Shown here piece by piece: positions 25,735 through 35,587 of a stretch of 64,000 nt of DNA (within the stretch, counting starts at the first letter, position 1; the number at the start of each line of letters is the position of its first letter). This stretch comes from Gemmatimonadota bacterium (GTDB taxonomy: Bacteria > Gemmatimonadota > Gemmatimonadetes > Palauibacterales > KS3-K002): assembly GCA_020344015.1 (NCBI GenBank), contig CP070812.1, positions 2,203,748 through 2,267,747 on the forward strand. Direction: 5' to 3'. The position numbers and the translations under genes are program-made. Below the pieces are notes generated by a model. It made no database searches and was not told the DNA's origin. It saw nothing but the letters and a program-made list of their open reading frames with translations.

Positions 25735-27498
25735 ATGAAGGTCCGGGCCGACGCGGTCAGCGAGCGGCCCGACGTGGCGGATGTCGTGGCCCGGTTCGGC
25801 GATGCGATTCGATCGATCGAGACCGACGCGGCGGGCGAACCGGTCGTCAACGTGGATCCGGAGCGCAGCTTCGAGGTCCTCGAGTACCTGAGGGATTCCC
25901 AGGGCTACGACATGCTGAAGGACATCACGGGGCTCGACCTCGGTGGTGGCCACCCGCTGCAGGTCGTTTATCAGCTCTGGTCGACGCGGGACTCCGCGCC
26001 CTTGCGGCTCAAGGCCGCCCTACCTCACGACAACCCCAAGCTCGAGAGCGCGTTCGGTTTATGGCGCGCCTCCGATTGGCTGGAGCGTGAGGCGTACGAC
26101 ATGTACGGCGTCATCTTCGAGGGGCACCCGGACCTGCGCCGCATCCTGATGCCGGAGAACTACGAGGAGGGGTACCCGCTGCGTAAGGACTTTCCGCTGC
26201 GGGGACGCTTCTCGCGCGCCGAGCAGACACGGCTCGCCTTGTCGCGCGAGATGGAGGACCTCTACAGCTTGGACGAGCTTGCGGTGAGCGGCCGGAGCGG
26301 CAGTCGCCGTGCGGAACCGGACGAGGGTCTCGAGACCCAGAACATGATCCTGAATATCGGACCGCAGCACCCGGCGACCCACGGGGTGCTGCGGTTGGTT
26401 TGTGAGTTGGACGGCGAGACGATCGTCAAGTGCACCCCGCACATCGGCTACCTGCACACAGGGTTCGAGAAGCTCTCCGAGTACCGAACCTGGAACCAGG
26501 TAATCCCGCTCACCGACCGCATGGACTACCTGGCGCCGATGCTCTACAACATCGGTTACGCCTTGGGAGTCGAGGAGTTGCTCGGGATCGAGATCACGCC
26601 GCGCTGCAAGGTGATTCGGGTCATCTGTTCGGAGCTCAATCGCGTACTCTCGCACTTGATCTGGGTCGGTACGACGGCGATCGACATCGGCGCCATGACT
26701 CCGTTCCTCTACACGTTCGAGGAACGGGAGCGGATCTATAACCTCCACGAGGCGTATGCGGGCGCCCGCATGACGACCAGCGTGAGTCGAGTGGGCGGCA
26801 TGATGGCGGACGTGCCACCCGGGTGGTTGGACAGCGTCCGCGATTTCGTCGAAACGTTCCCGAACACGTTGGACGAGACCGAGAGACTGTTAACGCAGAA
26901 CGCGATCTGGGTCGGCCGGACTCAGGGTGTGGGTGCCATCGGTGCGGAAGACGCGTTGAACGTGGGCGCCTGCGGGCCCAACCTGCGGGCCTCAGGCGTG
27001 GCCTACGACGTGCGGAAGGACAAGCCGTACCTCGATTACGAGACATACGACTTCGACGTCCCGATCGGCGATCACGGCGATGTGTACGACCGTTACCTGG
27101 TGCGGATGGAGGAGATGCGGCAGTCGCTGCGTATCCTGGAGCAGGCGCTCGATCGGGTGCCGGACGGTCCGATCAACGTCGATGACCCGCGGGTCATCCT
27201 GCCGCCCAAGTCGCAGGTGATGGGCTCGATCGACGGCATGATCTCGCATTTCAAGTTGGTGATGGAGGGGCTGAAAGTGCCGGCGGGCGAGGTGTGGTCA
27301 TCGATCGAGAGCTCGAAGGGCGAGCTGGGCTTCTATCTGGTCGCCGACGGAGGCCCGAAACCGGTTCGCTGCCGGTTCCGCGGTCCGTCATTCATGAACA
27401 TGTCGACGCTGCCCTGTCTCGTAGAAGGCGAGCTGATCGCCGACTTGATCGCTGTGAACGCGAGCATCGATATCGTGCTCGGGGAGATCGATCGATGA
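25735..27498 (+). CDS. nuoCD: NADH-quinone oxidoreductase fused subunits C and D
   Basis: A 587-residue fusion. Residues about 1-185 are NuoC (30-kDa subunit; motif SDWLEREAYDMYGVIFEGHP and the LRRILMPENYEEGYPLRKDF end). A short charged linker precedes NuoD, which starts near residue 203 (MILNIGPQHPATHGVLRL) and carries the quinone-site His and Tyr elements and the GYLHTGFEK loop. Its C-terminal motif is the NuoD type LGEIDR. Fusion of C and D also occurs in E. coli and is not rare. The start is uncertain: ATG 25735 is used; ATG 25705 would add ten residues. The stop overlaps the nuoE start by four bases (ATGA). Confidence 0.93.
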   Translation: MKVRADAVSERPDVADVVARFGDAIRSIETDAAGEPVVNVDPERSFEVLEYLRDSQGYDMLKDITGLDLGGGHPLQVVYQLWSTRDSAPLRLKAALPHDNPKLESAFGLWRASDWLEREAYDMYGVIFEGHPDLRRILMPENYEEGYPLRKDFPLRGRFSRAEQTRLALSREMEDLYSLDELAVSGRSGSRRAEPDEGLETQNMILNIGPQHPATHGVLRLVCELDGETIVKCTPHIGYLHTGFEKLSEYRTWNQVIPLTDRMDYLAPMLYNIGYALGVEELLGIEITPRCKVIRVICSELNRVLSHLIWVGTTAIDIGAMTPFLYTFEERERIYNLHEAYAGARMTTSVSRVGGMMADVPPGWLDSVRDFVETFPNTLDETERLLTQNAIWVGRTQGVGAIGAEDALNVGACGPNLRASGVAYDVRKDKPYLDYETYDFDVPIGDHGDVYDRYLVRMEEMRQSLRILEQALDRVPDGPINVDDPRVILPPKSQVMGSIDGMISHFKLVMEGLKVPAGEVWSSIESSKGELGFYLVADGGPKPVRCRFRGPSFMNMSTLPCLVEGELIADLIAVNASIDIVLGEIDR

Positions 27499-28034
27499 GC
27501 GACGCGATGCACGCCGCCATCGCGGGCGCGCAGCCGTCACAACGGGCGGAGAAGAACCCAGACGCGCCGCTGTTCGAAGGAGTCTACAAGGAGCGCTTCG
27601 ATAGCATTCTGACGCGCTACCCGAACAAGCGGGCCGCACTGCTCCCCGTCCTCCATATGGCGCAGGAGATCCGCGGTTGGATTTCGCCGGAGACGATGAC
27701 CCGGGTGGCCGAGCTGCTCGAACTGACGCCCGCCTACGTTCGCTCCGTCGCTTCCTTTTATACCATGTTCGCCCTGCGACCGGTGGGCAGGTACCTGATC
27801 CAGGTGTGCGTCGGTATCGGCTGCGACCTCTGCGGAGCGGAAGAGGTTACCGAGCGGTTTCTCGAGCTGACGAAGACGCGGATCGGTGAGACGTCGGACG
27901 ACGGGAAGTACACGGTGGTCGAGGTCGAGTGCTTGGGCGCCTGTGCGTTCCCCACGGTGGTTCAGGTGAACGATCAGGTTTACGAGAACGTCAAGGCCGA
28001 GGAAGTGGAGAGCCTGTTGAAGGAGCTGGACTGA
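27495..28034 (+). CDS. nuoE: NADH-quinone oxidoreductase subunit E
   Basis: A 179-residue thioredoxin-fold subunit carrying [2Fe-2S] cluster N1a. Cluster cysteines are 105 and 110 (CVGIGCDLCG) and 146 and 150 (CLGACAFPTVVQVND). The helical N-terminal part includes LLPVLHMAQEIRGWISPE, typical of the 24-kDa family. The first 25 residues are an extra, low-complexity lead. ATG 27495 overlaps the nuoCD stop. nuoF starts two bases after its stop. Confidence 0.95.
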   Translation: MSDAMHAAIAGAQPSQRAEKNPDAPLFEGVYKERFDSILTRYPNKRAALLPVLHMAQEIRGWISPETMTRVAELLELTPAYVRSVASFYTMFALRPVGRYLIQVCVGIGCDLCGAEEVTERFLELTKTRIGETSDDGKYTVVEVECLGACAFPTVVQVNDQVYENVKAEEVESLLKELD

Positions 28035-28036
28035 GC

Positions 28037-29326
28037 ATGGCGTATCCCTACGAGCATCCCCGCGAGGAACGGATGCTCTCCCGGTACTTCGGAGAGGTGG
28101 ACGCCATCGGGATCGACGGTTGGATCGAGCGCGGTGGTTACACGGCGCTCGAGAAGGCGCTCGGCACGGCGCAGGACGACGTGATCCAGGTCGTCAAGGA
28201 TTCAGGATTGCGCGGACGGGGCGGCGCCGGCTTCCCGGCGGGTCTGAAGTGGAGCTTCATGCCGAAGGACGGCAAGGCTCCCAGCTACGTAGCCTGCAAC
28301 GCCGACGAGAGCGAGCCGGGCACCTTCAAGGATCGCGAGCTGATGCGCTGGACTCCTCACCAGGTAATCGAGGGGATCATCATTGCCAGCTACGCAGTCC
28401 GCGCTCAACACGCCTACATCTACATCCGGGGTGAATTCGTCGATATCGTCCGCGTGCTTAACGGTGCTGTGGTCGAGGCATACGAGCGGGGCTATCTGGG
28501 CATGAACATCCTCGGCTCCGGTTATGACCTGGATCTAACGGTCCACACCGGGGCAGGAGCCTACATAGCCGGCGAGGAGACAGGCCTGTTGAACTCGCTG
28601 GAGGGCCGCCGGGCCGAGCCGCGAGTCAAGCCACCCTTCCCAGCGCAGAAGGGTGCCTTCGGTATGCCGACGACGGTGAACAACGTGGAGACGTTGGCTT
28701 CGGTCCCCCACATAGTGCTGAACGGCGCCGACTGGTACAGACAGTGGGGGACGGAGAAGAGCCCGGGGACCAAGCTCTTTTCCTGTTGTGGCCATCTACA
28801 GAGGCCCGGCAACTACGAGGTGCCGCTCGACTTCAGCCTCAAGGAGCTGGTCTACGACCTGTGCGGTGGGCCGCCGGAGGGCCGGGAACTGCTGGGTGTC
28901 ATCCCGGGCGGCAGCTCGGTGCCCATCCTCACCGTTGACGAGCTCGACTGCGAGGTCAGTTACGAGGGCATCGAGGCGGCCGGTTCCTTCTTGGGTTCGG
29001 GCGGCCTGATCGCCATGGACGATTCGACCTGCATGGTCAGGGCCGTCAGGCGGATGGTCGAGTTCTACGCCCACGAGTCGTGCGGCCAGTGCACGCCGTG
29101 TCGCGAGGGCACGTCGTGGCTGACGAAGATCCTGCGACGCATCGAGCGCGGTGATGGGCGCGAGGAAGACATTCCTCTGTTGCTCGACGTCGGCTCCAAC
29201 ATGGCGGGTTCGACGATCTGCCCGCTCTCGGACAGCGCGGCGGTTCCGGTCGTCAGCTCGATCCAGAAGTTCGAAGACGAATACATGGCTCACATCCGTG
29301 ACGGAAGTTGCACGGCGAAGCGCTGA
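28037..29326 (+). CDS. nuoF: NADH-quinone oxidoreductase subunit F (NADH-binding)
   Basis: A 429-residue subunit that binds NADH, FMN and cluster N3. The nucleotide-binding glycine loop GLRGRGGAGFPAGLKW lies at 57-72 and the FMN-contacting NADESEPGTFKDR at 88-100. GEETGLLNSLEG near 179-190 is conserved. The [4Fe-4S] ligands are Cys349, Cys352 and Cys355 (SCGQCTPCREG) and Cys395 (TICPLSD). ATG 28037 gives the normal N-terminus. It pairs with NuoE and NuoG in the peripheral arm. Confidence 0.97.
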   Translation: MAYPYEHPREERMLSRYFGEVDAIGIDGWIERGGYTALEKALGTAQDDVIQVVKDSGLRGRGGAGFPAGLKWSFMPKDGKAPSYVACNADESEPGTFKDRELMRWTPHQVIEGIIIASYAVRAQHAYIYIRGEFVDIVRVLNGAVVEAYERGYLGMNILGSGYDLDLTVHTGAGAYIAGEETGLLNSLEGRRAEPRVKPPFPAQKGAFGMPTTVNNVETLASVPHIVLNGADWYRQWGTEKSPGTKLFSCCGHLQRPGNYEVPLDFSLKELVYDLCGGPPEGRELLGVIPGGSSVPILTVDELDCEVSYEGIEAAGSFLGSGGLIAMDDSTCMVRAVRRMVEFYAHESCGQCTPCREGTSWLTKILRRIERGDGREEDIPLLLDVGSNMAGSTICPLSDSAAVPVVSSIQKFEDEYMAHIRDGSCTAKR

Positions 29327-29342
29327 GCGACTAGCGAGGCCC

Positions 29343-30926
29343 ATGGATAGCGAGAGCAAGCTGATAAACCTCACGATAGACGGCACCGAGGTCTCGGTAC
29401 CCGAAGGCACGACAATCCTGAAAGCCGCCGAGCGGCTCGGCATCGTCATACCGCGGTACTGCTGGCACCCGGGACTGAGCGCGCCGGCCCAGTGCCGCAT
29501 GTGTCTCGTAGAAGTGGAAGGTTGGCCCAAACCGCAGCCGGCCTGCGTGCAGCAGGTGCAGGACGGGATGGTGGTGAACACCGACTGCGTCGAAGCACGC
29601 AAGGCGCGTCGCGGCGTGATCGAATTCTTGCTCCTGAACCACCCGCTCGACTGCCCGATCTGCGATGCGGCCGGCCAGTGCATGTTACAGGACTACGCGC
29701 ACGAGACCGGCCAGCTGCGACGGCGTGCTGTCGAAGCGAAGGTCGTGCTCGGCCGCGACCACGTGACTCCCGAGATCGTCTACTTCGCCGACCGCTGCAT
29801 ACTCTGCACCCGCTGCGTCCGCTTCATGGACGAGATCGCGCAGGAACCGGTGCTCCAGGTCATCAACCGTGGACACAAGGGCTACATCGATACGATGACC
29901 GACGAGCTGTTCGAGCATCCCTTCTCGATGAACATCGTCGATGTCTGCCCGGTCGGCGCGCTGGTCAACGAGGACTTCTTGTTCAAGGCGCGGTCTTGGG
30001 ACCTCGATCAGACGGCGAGCATCTGCCCGGGCTGCTCGCAAGGCTGCAATGTCGCCTTAGGCACTAAAGAGAACCGGGTCGTTCGACTCAAGCCGCGCTT
30101 CAACCCGGAGGTCAACTCGTACTGGATGTGTGACCACGGTCGCAGGGAAGTCGTTCGTTGGGGCGCCGGCATGCGCGCCGAGGTCCCCTTGGTGCGTGAA
30201 GCCGAGCGGCTGGTTCCGGCCGATTGGGCGCGGGCCCTGGATGCGACGGTGGAGGCTCTGCGGGGCGTTGAGGGTGGCGCGAAAGCGATCGTCGATCCCG
30301 GCGCCTCCAACGAGAGCCTCTACATCGTGCGGCGACTCATGGATCAGGTGGGTTTCGACGGCGGCAGCTTCCGCGTCAGCAGCGGTCCCCAGCAGGTGCT
30401 GAAGGGATTCCCGAAGCTCGCGCTACGCGAGGACCGAGCGGCGAACGCTAGCGGCGCCGAGGCGCTGGGCTACGGGCGTGTCGATGATATCTACGGAGCG
30501 GTCCGCAGTCATAGAGGCGTCCTCTTCGTCCTCGAGGAGGGGCTGGACGACGCGCCGGAAGACTTCGCCGACGGCTCGGCACTCTTCGTTTACATCGGGT
30601 CCGTGTTGAGCCCTGCTGCACGCAAGGCCGACATCGTGCTCCCGTCGCCGAGCTTCGCCGAGATGGATGGCACGTTCACCAACTTCGAGGGCCGCGTACA
30701 GCGCTTCACTCAAGGCCTGCGACCGCCCGGTCTGGCCCGGCCGATCTGGATGAGCGGGTCGGTCGTGCTGGCAAGGTTGGGAGGCGGCGAACCGTTCACC
30801 TCGGCGGCGGCGGCCTTCGCCGCGCTGGCCGAAGAGTTCACCGCCTTTTCCGGACTGAGCTACGAGAAGATCGGCCTGACGGGCGCCGTCTCGGCGGCCG
30901 CCGAGTCGGGCGCGACAGCGAGCTAG
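29343..30926 (+). CDS. nuoG: NADH-quinone oxidoreductase subunit G, short form with N7 cluster motif
   Basis: A 527-residue NuoG, much shorter than the roughly 900 residues of E. coli because the molybdopterin-oxidoreductase-like part is reduced. The N-terminal ligands are intact: [2Fe-2S] Cys40, 51, 54, 68; His-ligated cluster His100, Cys104, 107, 113; and [4Fe-4S] Cys152, 155, 158, 202. The off-path N7 motif CxxCxxxCx27C is also complete (Cys228, 231, 235, 263). The remaining C-terminal section (about 290-510) keeps pieces of the molybdopterin-like fold (KADIVLPSPSFAEMDGTFTN). Confidence 0.94.
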   Translation: MDSESKLINLTIDGTEVSVPEGTTILKAAERLGIVIPRYCWHPGLSAPAQCRMCLVEVEGWPKPQPACVQQVQDGMVVNTDCVEARKARRGVIEFLLLNHPLDCPICDAAGQCMLQDYAHETGQLRRRAVEAKVVLGRDHVTPEIVYFADRCILCTRCVRFMDEIAQEPVLQVINRGHKGYIDTMTDELFEHPFSMNIVDVCPVGALVNEDFLFKARSWDLDQTASICPGCSQGCNVALGTKENRVVRLKPRFNPEVNSYWMCDHGRREVVRWGAGMRAEVPLVREAERLVPADWARALDATVEALRGVEGGAKAIVDPGASNESLYIVRRLMDQVGFDGGSFRVSSGPQQVLKGFPKLALREDRAANASGAEALGYGRVDDIYGAVRSHRGVLFVLEEGLDDAPEDFADGSALFVYIGSVLSPAARKADIVLPSPSFAEMDGTFTNFEGRVQRFTQGLRPPGLARPIWMSGSVVLARLGGGEPFTSAAAAFAALAEEFTAFSGLSYEKIGLTGAVSAAAESGATAS

Positions 30927-30933
30927 GAAGACG

Positions 30934-32163
30934 ATGGGTCCCCTTTCGACGACAGCCTTTATAATCTCCGCCGTAGCGAAGGTCCTGGTGATATTCGTCG
31001 GCTGGCTGATAGTGGTGGCGGGCGTGACGCTGGCGGAGCGTAAGATCGCCGCCTGGATCCAGGATCGTAGCGGGCCGAATCGCGTTGGGCCCTGGGGGAT
31101 CTTCCAGCCGATCGCCGACGGCATCAAGAACTTCGCCAAGGAAGAGCATATCCCGGGCGGTGCCAGCCGCTGGCTGTTCTTCCTGGCGCCGATCATCTCG
31201 ATGTTCCCGGCCTTCGTCGTGATCGCCGTGATCCCGGTGGCCGCCCCGTTGCCGACGCCCTGGGGGCTGGTCGAGGTCATCGTGGCAGACCTGCCTATCG
31301 GCTTCCTCTTCGTGATGGCGCTGGCGTCGCTAGGGGTATACGGGCTAACGCTGGGCGGCTGGGCCTCGAACAGCAAGTACTCTTTCCTGGGCGGCGTGCG
31401 TGCCTCGGCGCAGATGATCAGCTACGAGGTGGCGCTCGGACTCAGCCTCGTGCCGATCTTCATGCTCGCCGGCAACGTGACGCTGCCGGAGATCGTGCGA
31501 CAGCAGCAGGATGCGCTCTGGTACGTCCTGCCGCTGATGGTGGGATTCCTGTTCTTCAGTGTGTCGTATTTCGCCGAGACGAACCGAGGACCGTTCGACA
31601 TGCCGGAGGCGGAGTCGGAGCTGGTCTACGGATTCCACACCGAGTACTCGGCCATGCGGATGGCGATGTTCTATTTGGCGGAATATGCCAACATGGTCAC
31701 CGCTTCGGCGCTCATGGCGACCTTCTTCTTCGGTGGTTGGGATATCCCCTTTTGGGCCGGTGACAATATCGGTGTCGCGGCCGACGGCTCGATCATTGGC
31801 GCCACACCGGCCTGGTGGGTCACCTTATTGACCTTCGCGTCGTTCGCAGCGAAGACAGCGTTCTTTATCCTGGTCTTCATCTGGGTCCGTTGGACGATAC
31901 CGCGCTTCCGCTACGACCAGGTGATGGCTCTGGGTTGGAAGGTGTTGATCCCATTACTCGTGGTGTACATCGCGGTGCTCGGCGGAGCGATGCTGGCACT
32001 GGAGGCGGCCGGGATCGAGTTCGGCGTGAGGTACGCATTGTCGCTGGCTGGGATCAATCTTGTCCTGCTGTTGCTGATCATGTTCTGGCTCGACAGGAGT
32101 CGAATTGTCCTGGGCGGTGCTTGGAGGCAGGCACGCCCGCAACAGGCTCGATCGCGCGGATAG
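30934..32163 (+). CDS. nuoH: NADH-quinone oxidoreductase subunit H
   Basis: A 409-residue membrane subunit with about eight to nine helices. It connects the quinone cavity to the proton-pumping arm. Conserved family segments: ERKIAAWIQDRSGPNRVGPW at about 35-54, the polar loop FAETNRGPFDMPEAESELV near 212-230, and FHTEYSAMRMAMFYLAEYAN. The C-terminal tail is basic (RQARPQQARSRG). nuoI starts three bases after its stop. Confidence 0.96.
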   Translation: MGPLSTTAFIISAVAKVLVIFVGWLIVVAGVTLAERKIAAWIQDRSGPNRVGPWGIFQPIADGIKNFAKEEHIPGGASRWLFFLAPIISMFPAFVVIAVIPVAAPLPTPWGLVEVIVADLPIGFLFVMALASLGVYGLTLGGWASNSKYSFLGGVRASAQMISYEVALGLSLVPIFMLAGNVTLPEIVRQQQDALWYVLPLMVGFLFFSVSYFAETNRGPFDMPEAESELVYGFHTEYSAMRMAMFYLAEYANMVTASALMATFFFGGWDIPFWAGDNIGVAADGSIIGATPAWWVTLLTFASFAAKTAFFILVFIWVRWTIPRFRYDQVMALGWKVLIPLLVVYIAVLGGAMLALEAAGIEFGVRYALSLAGINLVLLLLIMFWLDRSRIVLGGAWRQARPQQARSRG

Positions 32164-32165
32164 AT

Positions 32166-32663
32166 ATGGCGATAGGCGTGAAGAAAGTCGACCGGCCTGA
32201 GGTCGGTGCATCGTATCTGCGAGCGACGCTCAAGGGTATGGCGCTTACCTTCAAGCATCTGGTAAGGCCGGTCACGGTGGCGCAGCAGTATCCGGAGGAG
32301 AAATACGAGCTTGCGCCGCGGATGCGTGGTACGCACCGCATGGCGGTGCATGAAGACGGGCGGGCAAAGTGTGTGGCCTGCGGGCTATGCCCGACGATCT
32401 GTCCGGCGAACTGTATCAAGCTGATCCCCGCGGAAGATGAGAACGGCGAGCGTTACGCTGCGGTCTACGAGATCGACGAATTCCGCTGCATCTTCTGCGG
32501 CTATTGCCAGGAAGTCTGCCCGGTCGAAGCGATACACCTTGGAGTCCACTACGAGGCCGCCGAGTACAGCCGCGAGAGGTTCGTCTACGATCTCGAGCGT
32601 CTCTGCGCCCAGGATCACCCGTTTACTCAGCTTTGGGACCCTGAGGACCCTGCATCGGAGTGA
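32166..32663 (+). CDS. nuoI: NADH-quinone oxidoreductase subunit I
   Basis: A 165-residue subunit with two [4Fe-4S] ferredoxin sites, N6a and N6b. Ligands: Cys69, 72, 75, 79 (CVACGLCPTICP) and Cys108, 111, 114, 118 (CIFCGYCQEVCP). The N-terminal amphipathic helices (GMALTFKHLVRPVTVAQQYP) lie on the membrane surface in the family. It passes electrons from NuoG to the N2 cluster of NuoB. Confidence 0.96.
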   Translation: MAIGVKKVDRPEVGASYLRATLKGMALTFKHLVRPVTVAQQYPEEKYELAPRMRGTHRMAVHEDGRAKCVACGLCPTICPANCIKLIPAEDENGERYAAVYEIDEFRCIFCGYCQEVCPVEAIHLGVHYEAAEYSRERFVYDLERLCAQDHPFTQLWDPEDPASE

Positions 32664-32708
32664 CCTGAGCCTGGGGCGGCCAACCGGGAGTGGATCGATA
32701 GGCTTATA

Positions 32709-33221
32709 ATGGATATCAGTCAGCTGGTCTTCTACACCTTCGCTGGCCTCGCCGTTGCGAGCAGCGTGCTGATGATCACGCGTAGGAACCCGGTGTACAG
32801 CGTCATGTACCTGGTGCTGACGCTGTTCTCGGTGGCGGCGATTTTCGTGCTGCTCGAGGCCCACTTCCTCGCCGCGCTCCAGGTCGTCGTTTACGCAGGC
32901 GCGATTCTCGTGCTGTTCTTGTTCGTGATCATGCTCCTCAACCTGGGACACGAATTCGACCCCGACATCCGCGGCAAGTTCTGGTGGGTTGTCGGTTTTG
33001 GGCTGGGGCTGGTGCTGTTCGCGGAACTGTTCGTCCTGGCACGGAGCGTACCGGAAGCGCCTGAGTCCGACTTGCTGGCCCGGCTGCTCGCGGACCAGGG
33101 GGCTGTCGGCATGGTCGCGGAGCCGTTGTTCGAGAACTACGTGATTGCGGTCGAGGTGACGGGCGTATTGCTGCTGGTCGCGATGGTGGGCTCGGTCGTG
33201 ATCGCCAAGCGGAAAGTCTGA
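32709..33221 (+). CDS. nuoJ: NADH-quinone oxidoreductase subunit J
   Basis: A 170-residue membrane protein with five helices. Family landmarks: RRNPVYSVMYLVLTLFSVAA at about 25-44 and ALQVVVYAGAILVLFLFVIM at about 57-76; the latter is the region whose pi-bulge helix is thought to gate proton transfer. It starts 45 bases after nuoI and ends three bases before nuoK. Confidence 0.95.
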   Translation: MDISQLVFYTFAGLAVASSVLMITRRNPVYSVMYLVLTLFSVAAIFVLLEAHFLAALQVVVYAGAILVLFLFVIMLLNLGHEFDPDIRGKFWWVVGFGLGLVLFAELFVLARSVPEAPESDLLARLLADQGAVGMVAEPLFENYVIAVEVTGVLLLVAMVGSVVIAKRKV

Positions 33222-33224
33222 CGC

Positions 33225-33518
33225 ATGTTCTTCGAGTCACTGGTTGTGAGCGCAGTTTTGTTCGCGGTGGGTGTGGCAGGTGTTCTACTGCGCCGTAACG
33301 CTATCGTGATGTTCATGTGCATCGAGCTGATGCTCAATGCGGTGAACCTCTCATTCGTGGCGATCTCGCGCTATGTGGGGATCGAAGGCCAGCTGTTCGT
33401 GATCTTCGTGATGACGGTGGCGGCCGCCGAAGCGGCGGTCGGTCTGGCGATAATCATCTCGATCTTCCGCCACTACGAGTCGGTTGATGTACGGAACTTC
33501 AGGTTGCTGAGATGGTAG
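33225..33518 (+). CDS. nuoK: NADH-quinone oxidoreductase subunit K
   Basis: A 97-residue antiporter-like membrane subunit with three helices. It carries [18 protein letters not shown] (about 27-44) with the conserved membrane glutamate of helix 2, and [20 protein letters not shown] (about 61-80) with the second. The last seven bases overlap the nuoL start (ATGGTAG), suggesting coupled translation. Confidence 0.95.
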   Translation: MFFESLVVSAVLFAVGVAGVLLRRNAIVMFMCIELMLNAVNLSFVAISRYVGIEGQLFVIFVMTVAAAEAAVGLAIIISIFRHYESVDVRNFRLLRW

Positions 33519-35581
33519 GGGCTACCCTGATAGATCTAGTTCTCCCGCTCGCCCAAGAGGCCGCGGAAGCGCACGAACCGGGCTTCGTCCCGTTTCTACC
33601 CTCCTGGATTGTCCTGCTGCCGTTCCTCGGCTTCGTGATGAATGGGGCTGTCGCCTACCTGGCTCCGGAGCGGCGCAGGCTGGTCAGCGTCGTGGGGCCG
33701 GGCGTTCTGGGGCTGGCGTTCGTGATCGCGGCAGTGAACCTGGTGTTGATCGCTCGGGTGCACGACGCCGAGCCGGTGATCCGGTCGTATTGGACGTGGA
33801 TCGAGGTCGGCCATCTGCGGATCGACGCGGCGCTACAGCTCGACCAGTTGTCGATAATCATGGCGCTGGTCGTGACGTGCGTGAGCTTCATAATCCATGT
33901 CTATAGCGTCGGGTACATGGGCGAGGATCCGGGGTACGCGCGCTATTTCGCCTACCTCAACCTCTTTGTCTTCTTCATGCTGGTGTTGGTGCTCGGCGCG
34001 AGCTTCCCGCTGATGTTCATCGGCTGGGAAGGCGTTGGGCTCTGCTCCTATCTGTTGATCGGGTTCTGGTTCCGAGAGAGCGCCAAGGCGGACGCCGGCC
34101 AGAAGGCGTTCATCGTCAATAGGATAGGCGATTTCGGCTTTCTGATGGCGATGTTTGCCACCTTCGCCTATCTGGGGACCCTCGATTTCCAGGGCGTGTT
34201 CGAGGCGGCGCCGCGCGCCTTCGAGTACGGCGGCGCGGCGGTCACCCTGATTACGCTGTTCCTGTTCCTCGGTTGTACCGGCAAGTCGGCGCAGATACCG
34301 CTCTATGTGTGGCTGCCCGATGCGATGCATGGTCCGACGCCGGTGTCGGCATTGATCCACGCGGCGACGATGGTCACGGCGGGCGTCTATCTGGTCGCGC
34401 GGGCCGGGGTACTCTTCGCTCTGGCGCCGCTGAGCATGAACGTCGTGGCGGTGATCGGTGGGGCGACGGCTCTGTTCGCGGGGACGATCGCGGTGCAGCA
34501 GTTCGACATCAAACGCGTCGTTGCCTACAGCACGATCTCGCAGCTGGGATACATGTTCTTGGCTGTCGGGGTGGGGGCGTACACGGCGGGGATCTTCCAC
34601 CTGGGCACGCACGCGTTCTTCAAGGCACTCCTGTTTATGGCCTCGGGCGCGGTGATCCACGCGATGCATCACTCGTTGGAGCACGCCGGTGAGCCGGCGG
34701 GTGAGGACGTGACCCAGGACATGCGAAACATGGGTGCCCTGAAGAGGTACATGCCGACGACGTTCAAGACCGCCTGGATCGGAGCCCTGGCCCTCGCGGG
34801 CGTCTTCCCGTTGGCGGGCTTCTTCTCGAAGGACGAGATCATCTGGTCGGTCGGGGCCCGGGGCCAGACGGTGCTTTGGGTCGTGGCGATCATCACGGCG
34901 ATGCTGACGGCGGGCTATATCACCCGCTGGCTGGTGATGACCTTCCACGGCGAGAATCGCACGGGCGAGCAGGCGCGCAAGCACCTGCACGAGGCGGCCC
35001 CAATCATGGTGGGCGCGCTGGTCGTGCTGGCGATCGGTTCGGTGGTCACCGGCTGGGTCAATGTTCCGGAGGCGTTGCCGCTCTTACCGGAGTTCACCTG
35101 GCTGCACCACTTCCTCCATCCGAGCTTCGCGCAGGCCGAGCACATAATTGTCGAGCATCTGGGTGAGGCGGCGCACGCGTCGCCCATCGGCGGTGGCGAG
35201 GGGATGTGGGCGCTGATCTCCACCGCCGCGGCGATCGTCGTCATCCTTCTCGTCTTCAACGCTCTGAGCGGAAAGAAGTATCTACCCGTCCGCGAGGCGA
35301 AGGAGCCGACGGGTATCTGGGGCCTGCTCTATCACAAGTACTACGTAGACGAGCTGTACGACCTGGCGATCGTGCGGCCGTTCAAGTGGATCTGCACGTT
35401 CAGCTGGCGAGTGATCGATCAAGGGCTGATCGATGGCGTCATGGTCAATGGCGTGGGTTATACGACCCGGTTTGGAGGTTGGGTGATCAGTCGCTTCCAG
35501 ACGGGGTACCTGGGCACCTATGTGCTGATCATCGTCCTCGGGGTGCTCATCATGCTCGGGGCCGTGATGCTACAGGGATAG
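33512..35581 (+). CDS. nuoL: NADH-quinone oxidoreductase subunit L
   Basis: A 689-residue antiporter-like subunit with about 16 membrane helices and the long lateral C-terminal helix. Landmarks: [16 protein letters not shown] near 171, [20 protein letters not shown] near 268 with the conserved lysine-bearing helices around it, and the discontinuous-helix region [20 protein letters not shown] near 333. An insertion of about 60 residues before the last helices includes [13 protein letters not shown]. It is the distal proton-pumping unit. Confidence 0.97.
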   Translation: MVGATLIDLVLPLAQEAAEAHEPGFVPFLPSWIVLLPFLGFVMNGAVAYLAPERRRLVSVVGPGVLGLAFVIAAVNLVLIARVHDAEPVIRSYWTWIEVGHLRIDAALQLDQLSIIMALVVTCVSFIIHVYSVGYMGEDPGYARYFAYLNLFVFFMLVLVLGASFPLMFIGWEGVGLCSYLLIGFWFRESAKADAGQKAFIVNRIGDFGFLMAMFATFAYLGTLDFQGVFEAAPRAFEYGGAAVTLITLFLFLGCTGKSAQIPLYVWLPDAMHGPTPVSALIHAATMVTAGVYLVARAGVLFALAPLSMNVVAVIGGATALFAGTIAVQQFDIKRVVAYSTISQLGYMFLAVGVGAYTAGIFHLGTHAFFKALLFMASGAVIHAMHHSLEHAGEPAGEDVTQDMRNMGALKRYMPTTFKTAWIGALALAGVFPLAGFFSKDEIIWSVGARGQTVLWVVAIITAMLTAGYITRWLVMTFHGENRTGEQARKHLHEAAPIMVGALVVLAIGSVVTGWVNVPEALPLLPEFTWLHHFLHPSFAQAEHIIVEHLGEAAHASPIGGGEGMWALISTAAAIVVILLVFNALSGKKYLPVREAKEPTGIWGLLYHKYYVDELYDLAIVRPFKWICTFSWRVIDQGLIDGVMVNGVGYTTRFGGWVISRFQTGYLGTYVLIIVLGVLIMLGAVMLQG

Positions 35582-35587
35582 CGACCG

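Noticed and set aside
25735-27498. NuoC-NuoD fusion as a novelty
   Set aside because: The fusion is known from E. coli and other bacteria; it is noted in the annotation only.
33833-34990. A 385-codon open frame on the minus strand within nuoL
   Set aside because: Arg/Gln/His-rich sequence with no domains, entirely inside a well-supported membrane subunit gene on the other strand.
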